A stretch of DNA of 10,555 nt, from positions 1 through 10,555 of the forward strand of contig CAZGKA010000052.1 in NCBI GenBank assembly GCA_964525965.1, read 5' to 3'. The DNA is from Methanodesulfokora sp964525965. GTDB taxonomy: Archaea > Korarchaeota > Korarchaeia > Korarchaeales > Korarchaeaceae. Under the pieces are notes generated by a model. That model ran no database searches, was not told the DNA's origin, and was given only the letters and a program-made list of their open reading frames with translations. The position numbers and the translations under genes were made by a program. Shown one piece after another: positions 1 through 5,513 of the stretch; positions within the stretch are counted from its first letter, which is position 1; the number at the start of each line of letters is the position of its first letter.

Positions 1-217
1 ATCCTCTCACCGGATCGCCTTGAAGAATTCCGGTCAGAGTTCCCAAGGTCATGCCGGAAACGAGACCTCTCCAAGTCTTGTGATCTCCCAGCACTCTCTT
101 ACCGTCTATCCACCGTTTGCCCAAGTCCACAGGTGGCCCTCCTCCCAAGAGGACAGGCGCCATGTTCGACATGTAGGCTGGCAGTATGTACCACAGGGAT
201 TCGGCTATCAGCTCCAT
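1..217 (-). CDS. carS: CDP-archaeol synthase, N-terminal part (runs off left edge)
   Basis: Read from the ATG at 217 down to the window edge (72 codons). The family enzyme joins CTP to 2,3-bis-geranylgeranyl-glycerol phosphate, giving the activated CDP-archaeol used to build archaeal phospholipid head groups at the membrane. Visible features are a first hydrophobic segment containing ESLWYILPAY, then MAPVLLGGGPPVDLGK, WIDGKRVLGDHKTWRG, and the start of a second hydrophobic segment (GLVSGMTLGTLTGIL). The combination of N-x-APVL, the Gly/Pro loop with D-x-GK and the LGD-x-KTWRG signature is typical of the CarS (DUF46) family. An AGGAGGG ribosome-binding site lies at 228-234, about 10 bases before the ATG. 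It is the last visible gene of a minus-strand cluster, 47 bases after the RecA-like ATPase. The C-terminal half is outside the window. Confidence 0.9.
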   Translation of the reverse strand, partial: MELIAESLWYILPAYMSNMAPVLLGGGPPVDLGKRWIDGKRVLGDHKTWRGLVSGMTLGTLTGILQGDPVRG

Positions 218-264
218 CAAGGGAGGACCCTCCTTGAGTTAAGATGAACTAGCCTATGAGAGGT

Positions 265-831
265 TTAAACAATTCGCCCCTCCCCGAAGAGCAGGTCTCC
301 GAGGGGAAGAGACAGTCCCCCTCCGGGAAGCTGTACTCTAAGCTCCCCATTACGACGCTGGACATGTAAAACCTCATCGACGTACCTGAGGAAGATCTTA
401 TGGAAGATCGGGCCACCTTCTGGACTTTCATCAACTATTATGAGGAGACTCCTGTTGAACTTCCGAGCAACCTCTGAGAGCAACGCCACCGAGAGGGAAA
501 GCTCACAAGGATCTTGTTGTTCGGATGATATCTCATCTATTATTAACATGACATAACCGGATACCGCTGCTCGTACGAACAGCGGAATGATGCTAGAAAA
601 ATCTCTGAAGCCCACCATGAGGATGTTCTCGATGCTTCCAGCTAAAGCCGAAGCAAAGGATTCTCTATTGAAGAGCGAGTTGAAAGCATATATCACCCTC
701 CCTCCACTGAGGGAGACCCGTTTTGCGATAATTGAAGCTAACTTTGTTTTGCCGGAGGATTCTGATCCATATAGCAGGATTGTTTTTGAGGTTACCGCGT
801 CTAGGAGCCTATCCAAGTACTCTCCTCGCAA
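265..831 (-). CDS. Small RecA-superfamily (RadB/KaiC-like) ATPase, TTG start
   Basis: A 188-residue P-loop protein. It has a Walker A motif GSESSGKT at residues 22-29, preceded by a short L-D-x-LL stretch and a beta strand (TILLYG), as in RadB/RecA cores. A Walker B strand VMLIIDE sits at about 94-100, with another strand ending IIVDE at about 131-135. The tail, QRRNGELRVQLP, resembles the C-terminal strands of RadB. It lacks the N-terminal DNA-binding domain of RadA and is shorter than typical RadB (about 220 residues). The start codon is TTG, supported by a strong GGAGGTG ribosome-binding site just upstream (842-848). The start overlaps the end of the XPD-like helicase gene by 23 bases, so the two are probably co-translated. 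A role in recombination or repair beside the helicase is inferred. A KaiC-like regulatory ATPase is the alternative. Confidence 0.75.
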   Translation of the reverse strand: MRGEYLDRLLDAVTSKTILLYGSESSGKTKLASIIAKRVSLSGGRVIYAFNSLFNRESFASALAGSIENILMVGFRDFSSIIPLFVRAAVSGYVMLIIDEISSEQQDPCELSLSVALLSEVARKFNRSLLIIVDESPEGGPIFHKIFLRYVDEVLHVQRRNGELRVQLPGGGLSLPLGDLLFGEGRIV

Positions 832-2539
832 AGAGCGGCACCTCCTCCCACATCACGGGGCGAATTACGTTCCTAAGCCAGGAGGGTATCTGCTCAAGCA
901 CCTCTTCTCGCATGAATCGTTCGTCCGCCAAAACTATAAATGCTTCCTTCCTCTCGCCACGAGCGACTCTTGCTGCTGTCTGTACGGAAGTTCTAACGGC
1001 TGGAATCAACATCAAATACTTGTAACCTCGACCGATCTCCTTCTTGTCGAGACTGGACATCCTTGCCAGAAGCAGCTTATCCGGATAAGGATAGGGCAGT
1101 CCGATCACGACAACGCCCGCCATGTAATCTCCGGGAAAGTCTTCTCCCTCACTACATCTCCCCCTTTGGACTCCAAACAGAACTGCCCCCTCTTTAGAGC
1201 TTTCCTTAAATTGAGAGAGCATCTCGTTTGACTCTTTTACCGTCATGTCTTTGCTTTCAACGAAACATCTTTTATGGAGGGACCTCATATCAATTAATGA
1301 GAGAACCCTAGACATGAACTCATACGAGGGGAAGAAGATCCCTACGTTCTTTTTCACGCTCTTTATCATATCAACTAAGGTTGTAGCTATTTTCTGAAAC
1401 AGTTTATCTGACCTCCTTCTGAAGGCCGTGGAGATTCCCTTCGTAAGCAGTACATAAAGGTTCTCACGCCTTCTAAATGATAGCGAGGAGTACTCCATTT
1501 TGTATCCCACCTCTTCAGAAAAATCAGGTCCCAGAGTGCCCGAGATGAACACACCGCTGGAGAACCTGCTGGCCACCACGTCCTCAAACAGCCCTTCGCT
1601 CGACACCGGAGAGATCACCGTATTCGCTTTTTTTGAATTTACATAAATTACTAGCTTTTCCGAAGTTCGATGCTCCAGCATATACAACAGCTTGTGAAGA
1701 AAGATCCTCGTATCGTAGACGGAGCGCTGGCTGCGGAATCTCCTCTCAACCCCAGACAAGATCTCTCGGATTCTATCTGGATCCCAAGAGCTTAGAACTA
1801 CATTTAATGGTATGATAACTTCATCCCCGGACCTAGCGACCCTAAGGATAAGATCTTCTATTAGAAGCTTTAGATCTCCTCCAACAAGATTAGAGGCCTC
1901 GTAGGCGGACATTAAATCCAATTCGGAGGAGTAGAACCGATACATGCAGGAGAGCAGGTTGTGGGCCTCATCCATTATTAGGAGGGGAGGCGTCCTCGTG
2001 GTTGAGAGGAGGATTCTTGAGACGAATGGTTCAAATATATAGGGGTAACTGACCACCAGCAGCTGTGCCTCCTCTGCTCGCCTCAGAGCCTTCCTGTAAG
2101 GACAATTATTGACATTACATTCCGATTCTCTGACCATGAGGGAGCATATCAGAGAGGCATATTTTCCAGCCAAGGAGACCGGGAGAAGAGGGCACGATGA
2201 TCCCATTCCTCTGAGAAAAGAGTAGTTCACGTCCCTCCTCTTGCTGGCAAGGCGCTTCATCTCGTCTAAGACTCGTCTTGCCTGCGAATGTGTCCTAACG
2301 GCATAGATAACCTTCTGGGATGGGTTTTCCATTAGAAAAGAGATCGCCCCCACTAGGACTGAGATCGTCTTGCCCATACCGTTGGGAGCATCTACAGCTA
2401 TGAATTTCCGTCTCTTAAAAGCTTCAAGAACTAGGCTGGCGAGTCTCTCCTGGTTATCCCTGAGCACCTCGTAGGGGAAAAGCTCCCTGAGCCTCACACG
2501 TATATTTCGATGATGAGCCTTATCTGGGGCAAAAAACAT
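809..2539 (-). CDS. XPD/Rad3-like superfamily 2 DNA helicase with Fe-S cluster
   Basis: Relatives are 5'-3' DNA helicases of nucleotide excision repair. Numbering is from the ATG at 2539 (576 residues). Helicase motif I, APNGMGKT, is at 51-58 and motif Ia, around AVRTHSQAR, at 80-88. Four cysteines (116, 132, 141, 146) lie between motifs Ia and II, as expected for the 4Fe-4S domain. The DEAH box is at 190-193 and the SGTLGP motif at 333-338. FFPSYEF is at 402-408, and GRCSEGEDF, the motif V equivalent, at 460-468. Motif VI, QTAARVAR, is at 520-527, with both arginines kept but the usual Gly before the first Arg replaced by Ala. Length suits archaeal XPD. An ATG at 2578 would give 13 more residues but runs deep into the divergent gene. 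A GTG at 2497 just before RLRELFPYE is a credible shorter start. The 3' end overlaps the RecA-like ATPase gene. Confidence 0.92.
   Translation of the reverse strand: MFFAPDKAHHRNIRVRLRELFPYEVLRDNQERLASLVLEAFKRRKFIAVDAPNGMGKTISVLVGAISFLMENPSQKVIYAVRTHSQARRVLDEMKRLASKRRDVNYSFLRGMGSSCPLLPVSLAGKYASLICSLMVRESECNVNNCPYRKALRRAEEAQLLVVSYPYIFEPFVSRILLSTTRTPPLLIMDEAHNLLSCMYRFYSSELDLMSAYEASNLVGGDLKLLIEDLILRVARSGDEVIIPLNVVLSSWDPDRIREILSGVERRFRSQRSVYDTRIFLHKLLYMLEHRTSEKLVIYVNSKKANTVISPVSSEGLFEDVVASRFSSGVFISGTLGPDFSEEVGYKMEYSSLSFRRRENLYVLLTKGISTAFRRRSDKLFQKIATTLVDMIKSVKKNVGIFFPSYEFMSRVLSLIDMRSLHKRCFVESKDMTVKESNEMLSQFKESSKEGAVLFGVQRGRCSEGEDFPGDYMAGVVVIGLPYPYPDKLLLARMSSLDKKEIGRGYKYLMLIPAVRTSVQTAARVARGERKEAFIVLADERFMREEVLEQIPSWLRNVIRPVMWEEVPLFARRVLG
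841..848 (-). promoter_or_regulatory. Ribosome-binding site fixing the TTG start of the RecA-like ATPase
   Basis: On the minus strand this reads GGAGGTG preceded by AGGA, about 9 bases before the TTG at 831. It lies inside the coding sequence of the upstream helicase, which suggests translational coupling. It favours the TTG over any ATG further into the gene, because the first internal ATG is beyond Walker A. Confidence 0.7.
2501..2508 (+). promoter_or_regulatory. Candidate TATA box for the NAD-kinase-like gene
   Basis: TATATTTC lies about 33 bases upstream of the ATG at 2538. With usual archaeal spacing, transcription would start near 2530, leaving a leader under 10 bases. No convincing Shine-Dalgarno sequence precedes the ATG, which fits a leaderless or nearly leaderless message. 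The box lies inside the likely 5' coding part of the opposite helicase gene, so its assignment is tentative. Confidence 0.4.
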
Positions 2540-3653
2540 GAAGAAGATCGGCCTCATAGTAAACCCCATAGCGGGCATGGGTGGCCCTTTGGGCTACAAG
2601 GGATCCGACGACGTCGATCTTATAAGGAAGGAGGCTAAAAACAGGGGGCTAAGACCAATCTCCCCTAAGAGGGCGTCAGATATGCTAAAAAGGATACTTA
2701 ACCAGGAGAAATTAACGCTGATGGTTCCCCGCGGGATTATGGGGGAGATACCAGCGAGAACTGCGGGGTTCAAAGGAAAGATCTCGGTGCTCGAGATTCC
2801 TACCGTGGAGAACACCTCCAGAGAGGACACCAGGGCTTGTGTTCGTGAGCTCCTAAGGAGATCCATTGACGCCTTAGTTTTTGTTGGAGGTGATGGAACG
2901 GCTAGAGACATATACGATGTGATAGGGGATTCCCTTCCCGTGCTGGGGGTTCCAAGCGGAGTTAAGATCTTCTCTTCAGTGTTTGCTTGCACTCCAGAGG
3001 AGGCAGGACTCATAATCACGGAGTTCTTGGAGGATAGGACTCAGATAATTTATGGGGAGGTTCTGGATATAGACGAGGAGCTCTACAGGAAAGGCGTTCT
3101 AAGTGTTAGGCTCTACGGGGTTATGCGCGTGCTGTCCTCGGGAAACATGATTCAGGGATCGAAGTCCCCTTCTTCGAGTGATGAGGAGGCTGACATGCGG
3201 GCCATAGCCAAGTACTTCAAGGAGGAGTTTTTTGATAAAAATACAATTTACATTCTTGGACCTGGAACGACCGTCAGTGTTATAGCTAGGGAGTTGGGAG
3301 TCGACAAGACGTTGCTGGGAGTTGACGTCCTGCTTGATGGGAGGCTTGTGGGCAGAGATGTCGACCGTGAAACCCTATCCAAGATAGTTAGTGAGTACAA
3401 CCTACCGGTGAAGCTCGTGCTATCTCCTATAGGGGGATCGGGTTTCCTTCTAGGGCGCGGTAACCAGCAGATAGGACCTGAGGTCCTGAGGAGGGTCACC
3501 CTCAAGGACCTGATCGTCGTGGCCACTCCGAGAAAGCTCTCCAAAATCAGGGAGTTACGAGTTGATCTAGGAGAACAGTTGAACCGCAGATTCAGGGGCT
3601 ACATAAGAGTGCTCGTCGGTTACAGAGAGGAAAAAATGATGAGGATTAGGTGA
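2538..3653 (+). CDS. ATP-NAD kinase/AcoX-family protein (COG3199 type)
   Basis: A 371-residue soluble protein of the NAD kinase/diacylglycerol kinase fold. The N-terminus, KKIGLIVNPIAGMGG, is the characteristic first strand and loop of the COG3199 group and fixes the ATG at 2538. The nucleotide-binding GGDGT motif is at 117-121 (VFVGGDGTARD). GVPSGVKI follows at 137-144, and a late IGGSGFLLGRGNQQIGPEV stretch is also typical of this group. Relatives are annotated as polyphosphate/ATP-dependent NAD kinases, so phosphorylation of NAD to NADP is a family-based expectation. Some family members sit with acetoin genes (AcoX) and their substrates are uncertain. It is divergent from the XPD-like gene with interlocked start codons and convergent with ftsZ, with only 3 bases between the two stop codons. 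It therefore appears to be transcribed alone. Confidence 0.85.
   Translation: MKKIGLIVNPIAGMGGPLGYKGSDDVDLIRKEAKNRGLRPISPKRASDMLKRILNQEKLTLMVPRGIMGEIPARTAGFKGKISVLEIPTVENTSREDTRACVRELLRRSIDALVFVGGDGTARDIYDVIGDSLPVLGVPSGVKIFSSVFACTPEEAGLIITEFLEDRTQIIYGEVLDIDEELYRKGVLSVRLYGVMRVLSSGNMIQGSKSPSSSDEEADMRAIAKYFKEEFFDKNTIYILGPGTTVSVIARELGVDKTLLGVDVLLDGRLVGRDVDRETLSKIVSEYNLPVKLVLSPIGGSGFLLGRGNQQIGPEVLRRVTLKDLIVVATPRKLSKIRELRVDLGEQLNRRFRGYIRVLVGYREEKMMRIR
3631..3636 (-). terminator. Candidate T-tract terminator after ftsZ
   Basis: On the minus strand a run of six T residues begins about 20 bases after the ftsZ stop codon, inside the last codons of the convergent kinase-like gene. Archaeal RNA polymerase can terminate at such U-tracts without a hairpin. 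No supporting stem-loop is seen, so this is a weak call. Confidence 0.3.
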
Positions 3654-3656
3654 GAA

Positions 3657-4928
3657 TCACAGCCTGACGACGTAGGGCCCTCCGAGAATTTCTTCTATCA
3701 TCTCGAGAACGCCATCTGAGCTGGGGACGGAGGGAGAGAAGGGCGTCGCTGAGAGAACGTCCTTTGGTGTTGGTCTAGGTTCCCCCGGCAGTATGTATTG
3801 AGATCTTATCCCCGAGAGCAGGAGGATAACCCTTATCCTATCACCGAAGTTCTCGTCTACATCGGCACCTATCTTTATCAACGCGTCAGGATCCATGTTC
3901 TGTGTGACATAACGGGCTATCTCATCTATCTCCGCCAGTTTCATGTTAGGTCCACCGGTCACCACTATTAAAGCTCCCCTAGCTCCTTCAGGGTTAACAT
4001 CTATGAGCTGGTTCTCGAGAGCCATCTTGACGGCCTCTATAGCCCTGTTCCTAGGACTGCTGGACTCCCCTATCCCAACAGCCGAGACTCCTCCGAAGGC
4101 CATTATGTTCTTAACGTCTTGAAGATCAACGTTCATGAGCGCCCTCTTGTTTATGATCTCCGCTATTCCCTTGACCATCACAGCGAGAGTGTAATCTCCA
4201 ACCCTAAACGCATCCTGGAGATTCATGTCGCGAGCAAGGTTGAGGAGCTTCTCGTTCGAGATCAGGACAACGGAGTGAGCATATTTTCTTAGATGTTTTA
4301 TCCCGTCCTTGGCTATCTTCATCTTAAGTCTTCCCTCGTTCTTGAAAGGAAGAGTGACGACAGCCATCACCTTAGCTCCCTTGTCGCTGGATATCTTCGC
4401 AACTACGGGAGCGGCTCCGGTTCCAGTACCTCCCCCCATTCCGGCAGCTATAAACACGAGTTCTGGATTATTTCCAAGGGCCTCGGCTATTAGGGAAGCA
4501 TCGGTCTCGGCGCATGCCCTGCCTAGTTCGGGAGAACCGCCGGCGCCGTTGCCCTTGGTTATGGACTTCCCTATGAGAACTTTCTTATCCGCATGTATTC
4601 TCCTGAGGTGCTTCTCATCAGTGTTTATGGCTATAAGTTTGGCGCCCACAACGCCCAGCTCGTAGAGGGTGTTCACCATGTTGCATCCAGCTCCTCCCAC
4701 TCCGACAATAACTATGTTAGCGCTATCGTCTACCAGATCGATCGGGCGATAGAGCTCGTATCTCGTCTCATCTATGGAGGAATATATATCGCTCCCGATA
4801 ATGTCATCTTCATCACGGTGTCCGCTACCATTGTCCCGATTGGACATCCCTTTTAAAATCTCGAGGAGTTCCTCTCCCCTGTTCTTCTTCTTAGCCCTGA
4901 ACTCCAACGAGTCAAATGCCCCGCTCAT
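3657..4928 (-). CDS. ftsZ: Cell division GTPase FtsZ
   Basis: A 423-residue tubulin-superfamily protein that polymerises with GTP to form the division ring. The nucleotide-binding core begins at about residue 70 with ANIVIVGVGGAGCN. The tubulin signature GGGTGTG is at 165-171. The T7 synergy loop NVDLQD at 266-271 has the Asn/Asp/Asp residues needed to hydrolyse GTP across the subunit interface. A roughly 65-residue charged N-terminal extension precedes the core. The C-terminus has a Pro/Ser-rich linker (about 380-404) and then a short hydrophobic/acidic peptide (VLEMIEEILGGPYVVRL), the position where FtsZ proteins bind partners such as SepF or FtsA. The ATG overlaps the stop of the upstream RHH gene as ATGA, with a strong GGAGGTGG site at 4933-4940. 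The two genes form an operon. Confidence 0.97.
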   Translation of the reverse strand: MSGAFDSLEFRAKKKNRGEELLEILKGMSNRDNGSGHRDEDDIIGSDIYSSIDETRYELYRPIDLVDDSANIVIVGVGGAGCNMVNTLYELGVVGAKLIAINTDEKHLRRIHADKKVLIGKSITKGNGAGGSPELGRACAETDASLIAEALGNNPELVFIAAGMGGGTGTGAAPVVAKISSDKGAKVMAVVTLPFKNEGRLKMKIAKDGIKHLRKYAHSVVLISNEKLLNLARDMNLQDAFRVGDYTLAVMVKGIAEIINKRALMNVDLQDVKNIMAFGGVSAVGIGESSSPRNRAIEAVKMALENQLIDVNPEGARGALIVVTGGPNMKLAEIDEIARYVTQNMDPDALIKIGADVDENFGDRIRVILLLSGIRSQYILPGEPRPTPKDVLSATPFSPSVPSSDGVLEMIEEILGGPYVVRL

Positions 4929-5110
4929 CTTGCCACCTCCTCTATAATCTCTTCCTCATGCAAAAGAGCCACATTCTTCTCATATTCCCTAAGCAGCAGG
5001 CGAATTGTGTCTCTTATGGCCTCACTCTTACTTGTATACCCTCCCTGCCTCACTATCTTGTCAAGCTTCTCAGCAAGCTGGGAGGGAATGTGCAGGGATA
5101 CGATTACCAT
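4925..5110 (-). CDS. Ribbon-helix-helix (CopG/CdrS-like) DNA-binding protein
   Basis: A 61-residue protein with the layout of a ribbon-helix-helix regulator. It has an N-terminal strand (VIVSLHIP) that would pair across a dimer and read DNA, a first helix (SQLAEKLDKIVRQG), then YTSKSEAIRDTIRLLLREY for the turn and second helix, and a short acidic tail. The ATG at 5110 has a GGAGGTG site at 5119-5125 with 8-base spacing. Its stop codon overlaps the ftsZ start (ATGA), so it is probably co-transcribed and translationally coupled with ftsZ. In haloarchaea a small RHH protein, CdrS, is linked to ftsZ2 and controls cell division genes. By analogy this may regulate its own operon. It could instead be an antitoxin-like RHH protein, but no toxin gene is adjacent. 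Confidence 0.85.
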   Translation of the reverse strand: MVIVSLHIPSQLAEKLDKIVRQGGYTSKSEAIRDTIRLLLREYEKNVALLHEEEIIEEVAR

Positions 5111-5212
5111 ACCGAAAACACCTCCATTTTAATTGATATTTTCAGTTTCTAAGAAGAGAAGTCTAAAAGATGTATTTATTTTTTGTGATTTTGGTATCTC
5201 CAGAACAAGTTG

Positions 5213-5246
5213 TCGAAAGGAAACGCAAACATCTTGCGTCCGTCGA
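5213..5246. repeat. Imperfect inverted repeat at predicted start of RHH-ftsZ transcript
   Basis: The core arms ACGCAA (5223-5228) and TTGCGT (5234-5239) are separated by 5 bases. They are extended by GG/CC (5219-5220 with 5240-5241) and TCGA/TCGA (5213-5216 with 5243-5246), with small mismatches between blocks. The dyad spans the predicted transcription start near 5230, where an archaeal repressor could block RNA polymerase. It could equally form a 5' leader hairpin. The function is inferred. Confidence 0.5.
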
Positions 5247-5252
5247 TTTGAG

Positions 5253-5266
5253 TATATAAATCTTTT
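5253..5266 (-). promoter_or_regulatory. Archaeal promoter (BRE + TATA) for RHH-ftsZ operon
   Basis: On the minus strand this reads AAAAGA followed by TTTATATA. The purine-rich BRE and the box A sequence are close to the archaeal consensus. With usual spacing, transcription would start near 5230, giving a leader of about 120 bases before the RHH ATG. The TATA core also reads as TATATAAA on the plus strand, so bidirectional use toward the hairpins at 5313-5357 is possible. A weaker TATA-like run at about 5168-5179 (minus) would give a shorter leader. Confidence 0.6.
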
Positions 5267-5312
5267 AACAATTAAGAGTTAATCTGCGCGGGAAACGAGT
5301 ATTCTAAGAAGT

Positions 5313-5328
5313 GAATCCGCATGGATTC
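5313..5328. repeat. Inverted repeat GAATCC-4-GGATTC
   Basis: Perfect 6-base arms flank the 4-base loop GCAT. It stands 5 bases before the A/T-rich dyad at 5334-5354. Together they could be tandem hairpins in an RNA made rightward from the TATA at 5253-5260, or a protein-binding site. Confidence 0.45.
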
Positions 5329-5333
5329 CCCAG

Positions 5334-5354
5334 AAAAGTTTTCTGAAAACTTTT
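5334..5354. repeat. Perfect 9-base inverted repeat with 3-base loop, followed by T
   Basis: AAAAGTTTT, loop CTG, then AAAACTTTT, followed by one more T at 5355. As RNA it would be a weak A-U hairpin with a short U-tract, terminator-like. As DNA it is a symmetrical A/T-rich site suited to a dimeric regulator. It is the most perfect dyad seen in the non-coding region. Confidence 0.5.
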
Positions 5355-5477
5355 TAGATATAAAAACCATATGTATTTCCAAGAAGAATCATGAATTTTT
5401 GATCAAATAGATGCATTTCCGGTCCGCCAAAGTTCAATCACTGACTTCATCAAGGGGCCTGACTTGGAGGATCTTTC

Positions 5478-5483
5478 TTTAAA
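5478..5483 (+). promoter_or_regulatory. Candidate TATA box for gcvPA-gcvPB
   Basis: TTTAAA lies about 31-36 bases before the gcvPA ATG, within CTTTAAACG. Usual archaeal spacing would start transcription near 5507. The message would then have almost no leader, which agrees with the absence of a Shine-Dalgarno sequence before this ATG. Confidence 0.45.
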
Positions 5484-5513
5484 CGTTTCTCACATCAATT
5501 TTTAACGACCTCT

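Larger units (their letters stand above)
5111..5513. other. Divergent intergenic control region between RHH-ftsZ and gcvP operons
   Basis: About 400 bases without a credible protein gene, more A/T-rich than the flanks. It holds a consensus-like promoter facing the RHH-ftsZ operon, an imperfect inverted repeat at that promoter's expected start point, two further hairpin-forming repeats (5313-5328 and 5334-5354), three copies of a TTC(T/C)AAGAAG dyad, and a TATA-like element just before gcvPA. No tRNA or other recognised RNA family was seen. The stretch 5395-5470 shows nothing assignable. Confidence 0.75.

Noticed and set aside
20..247. Plus-strand open frame of 75 codons at the left edge
   Set aside because: The minus strand here encodes the conserved N-terminus of CDP-archaeol synthase with its own ribosome-binding site, so the plus frame is a shadow.
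587..1231. Plus-strand open frame of 214 codons
   Set aside because: It lies opposite the well-supported XPD-like and RecA-like genes. Its translation is rich in Cys/Ser/His runs and shows no family motif, so it is an antisense shadow.
2540..2578. Longer helicase start at ATG 2578
   Set aside because: The extra residues (MPAMGFTMRPIFF) come from the opposite strand of the conserved kinase N-terminus and do not resemble XPD. There is no convincing ribosome-binding site.
4925..5110. Toxin-antitoxin module (RHH antitoxin)
   Set aside because: No toxin gene is adjacent. The coupled partner is ftsZ, so a regulator role fits the context better.
5388..5444. Possible C/D box guide RNA (a C-box-like ATCATGA and a CTGA about 57 bases apart)
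   Set aside because: The C-box match is imperfect and no credible internal D'/C' boxes are present. The signal is not better than chance in A/T-rich DNA.
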